In this document: piece by piece, positions 19,891 to 32,061 of the stretch
How positions within the stretch are numbered: the first letter of the stretch is position 1
Layout: every line of letters begins with the position of its first letter
From: Nelumbo lutea
Taxonomy: Eukaryota > Streptophyta > Magnoliopsida > Proteales > Nelumbonaceae
NCBI GenBank assembly: GCA_022828595.1
Contig: JAKGHH010000005.1
Coordinates: 58,275,655 to 58,339,654, forward strand
DNA length: 64,000 bases
Reading direction: 5' to 3'
Translations under genes and position numbers: made by a program
Notes under the pieces: generated by a model
Database searches by the model: none
What the model was told of the DNA's origin: nothing
The model's input: only the letters and a program-made list of their open reading frames with translations

Positions 19891-21656
19891 GTACAAAATT
19901 TCTTAAATATCCGCGACGGATGAGCTCCTCAATCTCGTCGCGGAGGTTTTTACAATTTTTGGTACTATGACCGTGATCTCTGTGAAAACTGCAATACAAA
20001 TTCTTATTTCTTTCATTGGGGTTCCCCTTCAAGCGGGGTGGCCACTTCACATACGAAGCATCCTTGATCGCCATCAGGATTTCGGCCCGCTTCGCGTTCA
20101 GTGGGGTGCAAACAGTTCAGTCCGTTACTGGAGCTCGGAATAACTGTCCTGGCTTTGCCCCCCGAGTTACATCTTTTTTCTTCCGGTTGTCCCCTTGACT
20201 GGAAGGCTCTCCTTCCCTTTTCCTCTTTTTGAGCGCTCCTTCGCCCTTCTGGTTGATCTCTTCCTCGGTGGCTATGAACCTGTCCACGAGCTTAAGGAAC
20301 TCAGTTATGGTCGTTGGTTGGTTGACGACCATGTACCATTTGAACTCTTTGTGCGTCACGCCTTTCTTGGCTGCTGCAAGGCGCACGGCGGGGTCCAGAC
20401 GCGGTATCTGCATGCACGCATCGTTGAACCGCTTGATGTAACTTCTAATGGACTCTCCCTCTTTTTGCACTATGCTGAGGAGACTTTCTTCAGTTCGTGG
20501 GCACCGCTTGCTGGTGACAAAGTGGGACATGAAGGCTTGCGCGAACTATGCCCAACTTCTTATCGATCCAGGTGCCAGGTTCCGGTACCATGTACGTGCT
20601 ACTCCTCTAAAAGTAGTGGAGAAGGCTACGCACATGCACAACTCACTAGCTCTCGCCAGGTGCATCTGCGACTGAAAAGCGTCCACGTGATAATTTGGGT
20701 TGAACGATCTGTCGTACTTGTCAAGAGGGGGGAGCTTGAAGTCTTTAGGCATTGGGACTGCTAGGAGCTCGGGAGATAGGGGATTGAACTGAAAGAATGG
20801 GTGCTTTGACCTCGCCCGAGCTTACCTCTTCTTTGCCTCCGAGCTCGGGTAGGTCATGGGTAGCATATCGGCGAGCTCGGCGGCAGCGTCTCTGCTTCCT
20901 GGCGGGCTCAGTATTCGTGCTGCTCACTTCCGTACTATCAGGAATGGTATGTGCAGGAAGTAGCTCGGGCCGCTGGTGATGGCTTCGGACAGAGGGCTCC
21001 TGCTTGGAACCTGCGGCCAGGACTTCGAATCAGTTTTCCATGAACGGAGTACCAGGCTTTGAGGGCTGGGGCGACGTGGGCCTGGCGAGCTGAGGTCCTC
21101 CCGACCTGACTGCCCGTGGAGAGGTCGGGGCGGCTGGTCTTTCTTGTCTGTCGTGGGTGGATGCTTGGCTCCTTGGAGGGTTCTGGGGGGCCTCTCCTTG
21201 GTGAGATGGGTGCTCCTCCTGTCGACGAGACCCAGCTCGCTATGAGACTGGGTGCCGAGGGGGAAGTTGTGATTGCTGAAGTTGAGGTTGAGGTAACTAG
21301 GGAAACTGCTGTTGATAATGATACTGGGAGACCTGGTGCAGCACGTGTTGTTGATAGAGCTGAAGTTGTTGGAACTATTGCATTTGGGCCTACATAGCCC
21401 GCATGCACTGCATCAACTCCTTCAGTTGGTTCGGGCTGGCCGCTGGGGGCACGACCGAAGGTTCGGTGAATGTCGCTCCGACTATAGCAGGGAGTGGCGC
21501 GACGACAGGTGCCACTGCAAGAGGCACGTTCAAGCTGGGGATTCCGTCCGTCGAGAGGGGGACGGTGAACTGCCCGATACAGACAGTAGGAAGCTGGGGT
21601 TGTTCCCTGAAGTTATCCATTTCCGTGCTTCGTCCAACGTTGCTAGAGGAAGCCAT
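19667..21656 (-). pseudogene. Tat gag
   Basis: The start is the ATG at 21654-21656 (MASSSNVGRSTEMDN), 84 bp inside the right LTR. A low-complexity N-terminus leads to the retrotransposon gag core at 20117-20752: YHVDAFQSQMHLARASELCM, FSTTFRGVARTWYRNLAPGS, then HFVTSKRCPRTEESLLS and ESIRSYIKRFND. A basic segment and a CSFHRDHGHSTKNCKNLRDE motif at about 19960-20000 follow, with a ten-Asn run from an ATT repeat. Frame changes near 21400 and 20540 break it. Gag forms the virus-like particle. Confidence 0.85.
19856..19890. repeat. (ATT)n repeat coding poly-Asn in gag
   Basis: About eleven ATT units on the plus strand read AAT on the element strand and give ten Asn in a row. The trinucleotide period keeps the frame. 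Confidence 0.9.
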
Positions 21657-21720
21657 GAGTGTCGAGTTTTTGAAGAGTAAAGAGATGTGAAAGTTTAGAG
21701 AAAGGCTTTTCGAAGTGTTT

Positions 21721-21740
21721 CCCACAGACGCGCCAAATTA
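21721..21740 (-). other. primer binding site of the Tat element
   Basis: Directly inside the 5' LTR the minus strand reads taatttggcgcgtctgtggg. TTTGGCGC followed by a TGTGGG-like segment is the common start of Tat-type elements, where a tRNA primes minus-strand synthesis. The exact tRNA is not assigned. Confidence 0.65.
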
Positions 21741-22620
21741 TGTAGCGCGATTCGGGCACTCCTAGCTGGCACTCACGAATGCTCCTGAAGGGTACCTGAG
21801 ACGAGAAGGAAGAAGAAGAACTCCTGGGGGGTTTGCCCGACGGGAACACTCCAATGATTAAGCCAGTGTTCTGTGTGAGAAGCAAAGGGAAAACGAAGGC
21901 TAAGAGTGCAGATTGCGCAGATGGTTCAAAGATACCTTGTTCCTTGAGAATCAGCTTCTTATAACAGAATCCGTTGCTTCAGGCCCTCTAGCTTCTGACA
22001 AGGCAGGTATAACTGCCATTGTCAGTCTACCATAGCCGTTACAGGCAAGGCTGAGGTGGCACATGCGGGGCCGCCGTTGCAGGGTACGTGCCTGTCAGGT
22101 GCGAGACACCTTCTAAAGGTGACAGACGCGATGCTACCTGACGAGGGACATGGCTGCTGTCCCCAGATTTGTCGGGTACGGTGGTCAAGCAGGAGGCCTT
22201 CCTGTGGTATACCGAACTATCCTTCCACGAATTACCTTGCGCATGGCTGTCTCATGAGTGACGAGCTGCCTGTAGCAAGTTATGCCGAGCTGGCTGACCC
22301 GAGGTGTCTAAGCCTCGGGGTATTTAGAGATGGATCGGTGCGTTCCTATCTGGGAGTGGCCCGAAGTCCATTAGGAGGAGCTCGGGCCTCGAGAGAGATC
22401 AAGGTGCCCCGAAGTGGCTTAACCCGGGGAAGAGATGCAGGTATGGCGGCTTCCGGCGAGTAGCTTATCGGCCCAGTTGCAGAACTGGACTCGACGGGAC
22501 CTTCCCTCCGAGTTGTGATTATGTCTATTGTGCTATCATGCTGAGTCACTGTTTGAACAAGGTCCCACCCATATATACCCATGCTGCGAGGTTGGGCCAA
22601 ATCACCCTCCACATCCAACA
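21741..22620 (-). repeat. Tat 5' LTR
   Basis: Begins TGTAGCGCGATTC and ends catccaaca. It pairs with 11649-12616. On the element strand TTATAAGAAG at about 21955-21964 is a candidate TATA box for gag-pol RNA. A small insertion (catcca) near the outer end distinguishes it from the other LTR. Confidence 0.85.
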
Positions 22621-22969
22621 CTCTTCATTGTCTCGTTGAATTAGATTGAATTATCTGCAAAGAAAGTTGTTTATATATATATATATATATATACGTGCAT
22701 CTGTGTTAGATGCATAGATAAGAGTGAGAGAGAGATGAGAAGGAAATTAAATTAACAAACTCCACCGACATAAAATAGAGAAATAAGCAAGCAGAAATAA
22801 TGGTGTGTACAAGTAGGACCTACCTAGCCTCATGCCTCCTGTTTGTAGTGCAACAAAAGCTCGGATTTCAATAGAATGTGCTGGCGCTTTTGGGTTTTTT
22901 CTCATTATTATAGACTCGATGAAGGAAAAAAAAGAGCATACCATGTTTGTCGGTTTCTCTGAGATTCCC

Positions 22970-23336
22970 CAGGGTGTTAATGGACTGATTTTGAATTGTA
23001 TTCCGTCTAAATCAAAATCTATTTGAATGGATTGGATGGACGTATAAGATATATTGAATTTAGACGGAGTGAATGGACCAATGTGACATATTGGATTGGA
23101 CCTAATCTGTTTATAATGAATTTATATTGACTGAACCAATATCTCCTCCATTGATAAAAGATAAAAAGGATTGAGTTGAAATCAATCTAAATTAACAAGA
23201 ATTTAAACAGATTCAGATTACAGTCTCTACACTGATCCAAAATATTCATCGCACTGAATTTAACCATATCCATTTATAATGGACTCACATCGAACTGAAC
23301 TGGATTGGACTAAATCCAGTCCATTTAACACCCCTA
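22970..23336. mobile_element. hAT-like MITE, family L, copy 1
   Basis: Inverted ends CAGGGTGTTAATGGACTG and CCAGTCCATTTAACACCCCTA surround a GGATTGGAC-rich interior. The 8-bp flanks do not match, so ends may be worn. A shorter relative with a good target duplication lies at 31354-31538. Confidence 0.6.
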
Positions 23337-23916
23337 CCCAATTAAATAGTTGGTGCGTTTGCATTGCATGATGTCCAATTCTCTCTACTCTTGAATCTCA
23401 AGAGCAACCTCACTAACATTCACATAGACATAGATCGACAAGGGGACATCTGGCTTAGTGATTCAAACTTGAATGATGTGAGAGTGAGCTATTCAGCTGA
23501 TAATGCATTAGTATATATTATATTACATGTGCATTGTACTCTGCATCCTTGTCTTGGTCAGAGGGATAGTTTATTTTGTCTGTAACCCATCAAAGTCTAA
23601 ATATGCCGGAAGTTAACAAGCTATATAAGAACATACTGATGAGTATTTCAATTGATCAACATATATATATTAGTCAAAGCAACATGCTAGGGATCCCTCA
23701 GCATGTTACTTCCTCGGAGTAGATGGCATTAAAACATAAAATAGGAGAGAGAGAGAGAGCGCTTTGCAATGAGAAATGTATGCATCTTCATCGTTGATAT
23801 GAAATATCAAGTGCATCCCATGTGGATATTCCATATGTCTTGGTTATTTCTGTTATAATTAATAACAATTTTTTAGATCAACCGTTGGGATGCTTGAATG
23901 GTTAAAATATCCCATC

Positions 23917-24100
23917 AGCCTGTGTTTGGTTGCGGTGCAATTTTATTTGTATTAGTATAAATGCATATGGGTGCAAATGAAAATAATGTAAATTTTGGTT
24001 TAATATTGTGTTGAATTTTATTTCATTTGTACTGCAATTAAACAAAATAAGATAAATTTTGAAATAAAATAAAATCATAATTTGCACCAAAATCATTTCC
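23917..24100. mobile_element. Tourist-like MITE, family B, 3'-truncated
   Basis: Left end GCCTGTGTTTGGTTGCGGTG, then ttatttgtattagtataaatgcat as in the copies at 38020 and 38433. The right end is missing after ccaaaatcattt. Confidence 0.65.
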
Positions 24101-25481
24101 ATTTCTGATCTTAGTAGTTACGACATCCACCCACCTACACATCGGTCGATAAAAATAAATAAATAAATGTTCGAAATATACCATATTTCTTAACCATAAT
24201 CATCACAAAGCTCGAACTGGATTAGTTGCACTGGTGTTTAAAAATCGGTCAAGAGGTTGACCCGATTTTGTGGTTTGGTGATGATTCATCGGTTCAACCA
24301 TCCAGGTGAAATGGATAGACTATTAAAGTAAGGGTTACCTTTAGATGAGAAATATCAATTTAATAGCCCTTAGTCATAGATAGAAATATTATGTTATACT
24401 TTAGGGTAAATTGCTAAAACCTACCCCGGAGTTTGATAATTGCAATCACATCCCCTAAATTTTATGACCTAGTTGCTTGTAGATACTCTTTGTTAGACTC
24501 TTCTAAAAAGAAGCATGAAAATATCCAAAATGCCCATGCAATTACTTCTGATCAAAATGTTTAGTTTTCAAATTTTCTCTTCATATGAATCGCTAACCCA
24601 AATCCTTCCAATTTCCTTTTTGAAATTGATTTATTTTTTAAATTTGCCCTTATTGTCAATCATTTAAAGGCAAAGCTACAATTTTAAATTCTATTTTTTT
24701 GTTGTTTATAAAATTTGTATTGAGTTTTATGTAGAAACTAACCTCAATAATAATTGCATGGATAATTTGGACATTTTTGTATCTCTTTTTAGAAGATTCT
24801 AATAAAGGGGTTTTACTTGAAACGGTATCAGAAAGTTCAAAGGGATGATTACAATTATCAAATTTCAGGGAAGATTTCAGCAATGGTCATAAATTTGATG
24901 GAGGTTTTAACAATTTACCTTATATTTTATAAAGAAGAAGAGAATAAAAATAATAGAGAAAGAGGGGCCGAGAGGGCTTGTTGCTGCATTGGATGTCACG
25001 TGTGAATGTATATTTCTCAATCTTCCTATCTTATTTTTAAAGCATCATCATCCAAGCCTTATTCCAATTATATGTGATCGGCCACATGAATCCCATTTCA
25101 TCGTATCATTCTGTTTAATGTCATACCCATTGTTTAATTATGGACATTCTAAATCATTTTTAAGTTCTAACCACTTTGACCCATGTCTTTAGTGGTCTAC
25201 CCCAAGCCCTTTTAGCTCCTTCATCTTTGCCTTCTCTAATTTTATCCTTTATTGGAGCTATTCCTACTTTTCTTTTTTTTTAATGACTTCATTTATGACC
25301 CAATATTTTTTAATTAGTTTTTTTTCACTCATCCATATGCATTTCTGCCACATTCATTTATGATCATATCATTATCTTATTTTTATTATTAGTGTTATTG
25401 TTGTTATTATAACTTAGGCCCTATTTGGTTCATAGGAATAGGGGTCTGGAATCGGAATTGGAATGCTATTCCATTTCAAAC

Positions 25482-25930
25482 TAGGGGTGAGCATTATTCG
25501 GTTAAAACTGAATAACCAAAACAAAATTTTCGGTTTTGGTTTTTTCAGTTCGGTTTTTTTTACTTTTGGTTAAATCGGTTCGGCTTTTTTCAATTTTTCT
25601 ATTTCGGTTTTTGGAATTAGAATTTCGGTTAATCAAATTAACCAAACTTTTTATTATTATATGCAATATATAAATATAATATATAATATACTGAAATTTG
25701 ATTTCATAATATATATTTTATAATATATAATAATATATACTATATATTATAATATATAATAGAGTATATATTATTAAAATTCAGTTTTAACCAAAATAAC
25801 CAAAAATTTTGGTTATTTCGGCTTTTCTAAATTTTGGGTTCGGTTCGGTTTGTATTTTTACAATTCAGTTTTTAAAATTTTGGTTTATTCAGTTCAGTTT
25901 TTAACCGAATAAACCGAATGGTCACCCCTA
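25482..25930. mobile_element. hAT-type MITE, family D, 449 bp
   Basis: Ends TAGGGGTGAGCATTATTCGG and CCGAATGGTCACCCCTA are inverted. Flanks tttcaaac (25474-25481) and gttcaaac (25931-25938) match at seven of eight bases. The interior is an AT-rich inverted array around ggttttggtt words. Confidence 0.8.
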
Positions 25931-26373
25931 GTTCAAACTATTTGGTTGGGCGGAACCAGAATCCCATTCACATTCGTGCTGGAATGGCATTCCCCCATTT
26001 AAGGGAACCACCATTCTCTACCCCTCCCTTGGGAATGAAATTCCATTCTTGTTGATTCCAATTCTCATTCTCATTCTTGTTTGAACCAAACAGACTATGG
26101 GAATTTCGGGTTCAGTTCGGTTTGTATTTTTACAATTCAGTTTTTAAAATTTTGGTTTATTCAGTTCGGTTTTTAACCGAATAAACTGAATGCTCACCCC
26201 TAGTACAAACTATTTGGTTGGGCGGAACCAGAATCCCATTCCCATTCGTGCTGTAATGGCATTCCCCCATTTAAGGGAATGACCATTCTCTACCCCTCCC
26301 TTAAGAATGAAATTCCATTCCTCTTTATTCAAATTCTCATTCCCATTCTTGTTTGAACCAAACAAACTATGGG
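25836..26373. repeat. 272-bp tandem duplication
   Basis: Unit 1 (25836-26107) and unit 2 (from 26108) both run from gggttc-gttcggtttg, across the right end of the family D element, to the ccaaacaRactatggg block. The unit spans a D/C junction, so the duplication came after the D insertion. Confidence 0.85.
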
Positions 26374-26472
26374 AATAGACTATTCCGATTCTAATTCCAA
26401 TGGATTTCAATTTCAATTTTGATTTGGACTATAAGCCAAACAAACCCTTAATATTTAATTTATTGTATCTAT

Positions 26473-26748
26473 CATGGTTTTCAAAAGCGAATTGCACCGA
26501 AAAAGTTGGGAATCGGTGACCGGTTCTGTTTTCCCAAAAAACCAATTTCCCCCCAAAACCGTTGATTTTGGTCAGCGAACTACTGAACCAAGTGATTAAC
26601 TGTTCGAACGGTTTTGACCTTATTTTTTTGGAATTTTTTTATTATTTTGCTAGAACGGGCCGAGCATCCAATTCAAATGGTCGGACCATTCAACCCGGTA
26701 ACCGGACCCCTAACTGATTCAATCACCGGGTCGGTTTTAAAAACCATG
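26473..26748. mobile_element. hAT-type MITE, CATGGTTTT family, 276 bp
   Basis: Ends CATGGTTTTCAAAAG and GGTTTTAAAAACCATG are inverted and flanked by a perfect 8-bp duplication GTATCTAT (26465-26472, 26749-26756). The interior is rich in aaccggttt-like words; diverged relatives lie near 24215, 39010 and 55540. Confidence 0.85.
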
Positions 26749-27063
26749 GTATCTATTTGTTTATTTCAATTGTGACCTATGAACAGTTTGAACAGTTCAC
26801 TAGCTTAGTCATCCATGTCAACAGATTTTGACCAACAGCAACTGGTTTCTGCTTAACTTTAGGTTTGAGGTAAAAAAAACTTGGAATCTTGGCCAGGTGA
26901 CATATTGACTGATTGGTTTTATGTTAGTCGATATTTAACCAATATTAACACCCCACATCAGCCATACATGATAAGCAATTGTGGGACACAACCCCTATCA
27001 CATCCATAAAGTGCAGCTAATCCAGACTCACAAAACTTAACTGTATAAATCATCTAAATTTCA

Positions 27064-27405
27064 TGGTGTTTGGAAGCGTGGATATTTTTTGGGACCGATT
27101 TTCAAGAAAAAACATCCATGCTTCAAAGACTTGTTTTTCATAAAAAATATGCTTCTGCCACGTAAGCAGTGAGCAATACTATGTTGTTTGGTAATGTGGT
27201 TTTCATCACCATTTTTCATGTATATACTAACAGGTAAGCACCACATAGGATACACATCAGTCAACCGTTGGGGGAAACGGTTCACTATTTTTAATAATTG
27301 GCTGAGCTAAACAATGAAATACATGGGCATTTGTTAAAACACATATGTGGATCCGACGTGACACAGCTTTTTTGAAAAACAGCCACAGTTCCAAACATCC
27401 CCTTT
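27064..27405. mobile_element. possible MITE with GGTGTTTGGAA ends
   Basis: The left reads ggtgtttggaagcgtgg and the right, reversed, gggatgtttggaactgtgg. The interior is non-coding. A target duplication is not clear. Confidence 0.5.
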
Positions 27406-27534
27406 ATCATCTTAAGTAAACCCGACCTAAAACCCAAGTTAAAATGTTAACTCAGATTGACCCAAGTTGCACTAGCACCCCTATCTTGAAGGGTGCTTTA
27501 GATTCGTGTAGTCGTTATCTGTAATCAATCACTT

Positions 27535-27628
27535 GGGCTCAGTTTGAAAAAAATACAAATATAAATATATACAGCATAAATACATATTTATACTCTACAT
27601 ATTTGCATTTATACTCCTAAACTCAGCC
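27535..27628. mobile_element. Tourist-like MITE, family A, short copy
   Basis: Ends GGGCTCAGTTTGAAAAAAAT and CTCCTAAACTCAGCC around acaaatataaatatatacag, as in other family A copies. No clear TWA on the left. Confidence 0.6.
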
Positions 27629-28486
27629 TTGTACTACGTCGATGTAATTACTAAATGTGATGCACATGCTTACTCAGTTACTCCATTTATATTTCATAAT
27701 GTTTATATCTCATCTACAATTATTATTGCTTGATTCATAATGTTCGTATCTTATCTACAATTATTATCAGGGAGATGTAACTTGTACCGACCATTCATGT
27801 AATGATATTTTTAGTTTTTGCTTTTCAAAAGAAAACGTCAAAAGGCATATTCATAGTAACTAATACTTTCGGAAAAAAGGGGTGAGGGGAAATTATTAAT
27901 GGTGTATAGTACTGAATATAAAAAAAAAAATATGCCCATTTATATAGAAATGTTAATGCAATGGCAGACTTTGAGACACTATTTGATAATAAAAAAATAA
28001 GAGAGAAATAGAAAATTGAGTAATGGGGTTGCCCAAATTGAAGAATTTGAAAGACTTGGATTAGGGTTTGGGCCCATTGAAAATTTTCACCCAATAAATC
28101 CAATGTTCATGATATATATTTTTTCAATTGTTTTGTTCTGATTGTAATAAAAATATAATTAAAATTTATAAACCTTTAAATGCCTAATCATCATATGTCT
28201 CTTCCATTTGGTGGTAGCTGAGAGATGAAAGAACTTTGATATGACAAGTGTGAAATCTGACATTCACTTCACATGCTAAGTGACACGAGAAAACTCCATT
28301 TTTACTGATGATTTTTAATAAAGTTTCTTCATCCAAGTAAAGATCAGAATACTAAAGTCAGTGCCTGTGAACCACTTTGGAGGCCCATCTGTTCACCCAG
28401 TGTCAACTAAACCCTATATTCCTACTTAAGGCCTTTTGATAATAGCTGAATTGGTTGAGATTGTAAAATCTTTAATGGTTTAAGTT

Positions 28487-28658
28487 CAAGATTCAAAATA
28501 TCAATACACCCCAATATGTCGAAAGGGATGCATTGATACTTGAACCTTGCACTTTTTTAGGGTTTTTCTTTTAATTTTAAAGGAGACTATTTTTTATGTT
28601 ACTTAATGTCTTAAAATATATATCGACCGGGCATATTATATCAAAATTTTGAATTTTG
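28487..28658. mobile_element. hAT-type MITE of the CAAGGTT family, 172 bp
   Basis: Begins CAAGATTCAAAATATCAATA; reversed right end CAAAATTCAAAATTTTGATA. Flanks tttaagtt (28479-28486) and cttaagtt (28659-28666) agree at seven of eight bases. Internal blocks match the copy at 4233. Confidence 0.75.
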
Positions 28659-29197
28659 CTTAAGTTAAAATTAGGCTGATTGATGTACTCCAATTTCTCG
28701 TGCCACACTGAACCAATTTATATAATAATATATACTAATAAATAAATAAATAAGGGCCAACTTATGGAGTTGGTGTGGACATAAGACACTTTATATATGA
28801 ACAAGCTCAAAGGCCTGTACCAGATTGATAGTTTTAATTGGTTGTGTCCTCCCTCTAGATAGGTGAAGGGTAAATATTCAATAAAGTGATCCTGTTCTGT
28901 CTCCAAATATTTATGTTTAGTACATGTCCCGGAGCTGTAGGTACAGTAGGATAATCTTTATTAATAATCTTAGTGAAAAGAGGCCTCTCTTCTTTATTAT
29001 TATATAATGCTGATGGCTTTACGTCTAGGCCATAAAAAAGTTAAACCCAGAGGTTCTAATGGACAAAAGCAACTCTGATAAACTTTGCTATGAGGACAAT
29101 GAGACCCTACTAAAGACATTCAAGCTTATCTATATAATGTGTTATTTTATAACTCCCACCATTAGATCGACAATTTAGAAAGCCATCTCTTAAGAAA

Positions 29198-29712
29198 GTG
29201 GGCCTTGGCCCAATAGTTGGGTTACTTCATCTTGGGATGCTAATAAATCATATTGGATTTGAATCAGGGTACATATAAATCTTATACTCATCTAATTGAA
29301 TTTCAAAAAGGTCGACTCAAATTTGAATCCATTAAGGATGTTCGAATTTGATCCAATATAATTTGATTTCTTTAAAATTTAGAAATTATTAAAAAAAAAA
29401 GAACACAACCATCTATATAAACAAAAACAAACAATATAAGCATTTTTCAAATTATTTTTATTATATATATATATATATATGTCTTTTTTCAAAGAATAAA
29501 TAATATAAGATGAAATTCAATAAGGAGATATCCATATCCAACAAAATAGGATCGAATTCGATAGGGAGTTATCAATAAGGACCTAGGTGGACAGGGTTCA
29601 AATCTTGAAAATAGATTCTATATATTATATGCAAGGGTAAGGCTATACACATCTATTCCTCCTCAGATTTCACATTGGCAGGTGCCTCGTGCATTGGGCT
29701 GCCCCTTTTTAT
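29198..29712 (+). mobile_element. Au-like SINE, split by a MITE
   Basis: The right part (29571-29712) reads gacctaggtggacagggttcaaatc, then tgcaagggtaaggct, then gtgcattgggctgccc and a T run, in the order of plant Au SINEs, including the B-box-like gttcaaatc. The left part (29198-29232) gggccttggcccaatagttggg is the matching 5' start with the A-box region. The two are separated by a family E element. SINEs of this kind derive from tRNA and use LINE proteins to move. Confidence 0.7.
29231..29570. mobile_element. hAT-like MITE, family E, inside the SINE
   Basis: Starts TTGGGATGCTAATAAATCATA, close to the start of the 40175 copy, and carries the same interior (aaaaacaaacaatataagca, tttttattatatatat, gtctttttt) as the element that hosts Copia-2. 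The right edge is worn and its target duplication is poor. Confidence 0.6.
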
Positions 29713-30077
29713 ATCATATAAGGAAGCAGGCCTTCTATATTCTTGGTTGGGTTAAGTGACATTCACATATGCTTATCTTTACTATATAAGCCAATACTTG
29801 TCTGGCTTCATATCTACACCATCATACTAAAAAAAATCAATATTTACCTTTTTTTTTCTCTCTTTTTTGCATATGCCAATCTAATACCCTTAAATCATCT
29901 TCATCCAATTAGAGCTGGCATTTTTATATAATATACTTTATAAAGCAGGTATTTGTCTTGATTTTAGTGCAGATCATAAAAAATATATATCAAATTTAGC
30001 ATGTGCCCTTACACTAGTAATTATAATATAATTTAGGAGTCATATATAAAACAATATAACTGTAAAATAGTTTCTTA

Positions 30078-30186
30078 GACTGATTTTGGAAGGAGTACAA
30101 ATGTAAATATATTGAGTGCAAAACCTTATATTTTGTATGTATTTATATTGTACATATTTGCATTTGTACTATTTCCAAACTAAGCC
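30078..30186. mobile_element. Tourist-like MITE, family A, 109 bp
   Basis: Ends GACTGATTTTGGAAGGAGTA and TTTCCAAACTAAGCC are inverted and flanked by TTA on both sides (30075-30077, 30187-30189). Confidence 0.75.
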
Positions 30187-31353
30187 TTAGGGGATGGTTG
30201 GTACAAATGTTGCCCCCATCCACAATTCCTCCAATCTCACACAAAATATGTGTAAGCCTTTTCATTTTGAAAGTTCAGTTAACTCTACTAGTAAGGTCAT
30301 CAATGGGTTTCGTTTCTTGGGTTTGTGGGGCTTAAGCATGCAAAAGGATCATAATTCAATCCAATCAAAATTTGAATAAATTCGTTTAAATCAAATTCAA
30401 ATATGCATTAGTCATAATTTGATTGAAGTGATTCATTTGTTAATTGGATCAAATTAGGATATTGCTTATTACATATACATAAACAGAACTTTTTTTTTCT
30501 AGTAATGATTTTTGTAGAATTAAGCGTGGGGTTTGGGATTTATATAAACTTAGTTTTCTATTTATAATATATATTTTACTTATATTCAATTTATAAATGT
30601 ATCCTAATTTAATGTGAACTTATTGATATTTTAATCGTTATATATTAAAATCCAACATTCAGATATGTAAATGAATTGAGTTCCACTCCATGTTTTACAT
30701 ATTCATCGGGTATCGAATCAAATTCGAAATGTTCGAATTCTGTAGAATCAATTCATAAATACCCTCATCCAAATTCAATGATTCGACCCAATCCATCTGC
30801 AACTCTGCTAGGATTGAATCCCACTTTGACTCACCTGAGCCTGGATCTGCTACAAGCGAAATCCTTACATATACGGTACTTAATTGCACATTAGAAATAT
30901 CTCCCACATATATATGTTAAATTCATTGAAAGATATTTCAAATATGTGGCTGGATGTGTGTGCAAAGTCTATATTTGCAAGAGATCCCATATCATTTATA
31001 AACCCTAATTAAAGTTTTTAATTGACAGACAAATGTACTGTATAATAACATTATTGGATTAATCCTTCCCTAAATACTCCCAACCCTAAGAAAGCAAGGC
31101 ATGTTTGAATCTCCCAGCAAGTCAGCTGACCCCTTTCAAAAATTAAATTAATTCTTTGATTAAAAAATATTATATGTAAAATAATAATTATATGGGTCCT
31201 ACTACTCCATGGTCGGCAGATATGTACATTCGAGTGGCCAGTACCAAAAACAAAATTATAGGCCTAATGCATGTGCACCGAGCTGGCGAGCTGCGTTCTG
31301 TTCATAATAAAATATTTTTCAATACATTTCAACATCATCCGTGTCCGCACATC

Positions 31354-31538
31354 TAGGAATGTTAATTGTACTAGATTTAGTTCAATTTGATCCAATATAA
31401 TTTTGTTATACACGGATTAAGTTCAATTTAATCTAATAAATATTTTGGATTGGACATCTTGTTGGTTCATCTAATCCGTCCAAATTGATTTTAGGCTGGA
31501 CGGGGTCCAATCTAAAAACCAGTTCATTGACACCCTTA
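31354..31538. mobile_element. hAT-like MITE, family L, 185 bp
   Basis: Ends TAGGAATGTTAATTG and ATTGACACCCTTA are inverted. Flanks cgcacatc (31346-31353) and cacacatc (31539-31546) match at seven of eight bases. The interior carries tccaatataa and attggac words. Confidence 0.7.
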
Positions 31539-32061
31539 CACACATCTTATGATGGTGGGTTTCAGTACTATGGTAGCGGTAAGATGTGCTAACACGAATT
31601 CACATTGGCACCTTAGAGCACATCTTAATTCTCAACCGTGTATTAAGAATATCTCTCAATGACAAGTATGAAAAATATTTGCAATGCACGTTGAGATGTG
31701 CATGTGGAGCGCTGATGTGATCTTTGCAACAGTGATCATGTTGGGATGTATTGAAAAAGAAAAATCTTGTTGTGAGCAGATCTGGGTTCATATGCACCAC
31801 TATGTATCCATTCTCTCATCTCTTTCAAGTAAATGAAAAAAAAGGATTCTGTTAAAGAAAAACTCCTGGATGTACCGCCACTAGAACAAAAGCATATGCA
31901 TTGCTTCTAACCTCTAATCCTAATATTTGTAGGGTACATTCGAATATGATCCCATCTGAAGATTCAATTGGATCTCACATTTTAATCAGTGTCTATTAAA
32001 AATGTCGGATATCTGATTCTGATTGGATCTGATTTAATTTCTAAAAATTTTAATAAAATAT

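Larger units (their letters stand above)
11649..22620 (-). mobile_element. Ty3/gypsy retrotransposon, Tat type, about 11 kb
   Basis: Two direct LTRs (11649-12616 and 21741-22620) enclose gag, protease, RT, two RNase H domains and integrase on the minus strand. A primer site lies inside the right LTR and a polypurine tract inside the left one. A second, archaeal-type RNase H and an extra gene antisense to pol next to the 3' LTR are features of the Tat lineage of plant gypsy elements. Base composition is clearly more GC-rich than the flanks. No clean 5-bp target duplication was found at the edges. Many stops and frameshifts show it cannot move by itself. Confidence 0.9.
25417..26447. mobile_element. 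Tourist-like MITE, family C, with nested element and duplication
   Basis: Outer ends GGCCCTATTTGGTTCATAGG and GCCAAACAAACCC are inverted and flanked by TTA (25414-25416, 26448-26450). The intact relative at 39869-40159 is about 290 bp; this one is about 1 kb because a hAT-type element entered it (25482-25930) and a 272-bp block was then doubled. Confidence 0.75.
22621..31930. other. gene-free AT-rich stretch with MITEs and a SINE
   Basis: No gene recognised on either strand. Besides the elements listed separately, there is a (TA)n run at 22673-22694, a GA run near 23748, a partial hAT-type repeat at 24215-24310 and an AT palindrome-rich patch at 25668-25770. 24310-25410, 27640-28480, 28670-29190 and 30190-31350 show nothing that can be named. 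Confidence 0.7.

Noticed and set aside
22605..22625. Five-base target duplication of the Tat element
   Set aside because: The flanks (ggtga on the left, ctctt on the right) do not match; the element's outer edges are worn or rearranged.
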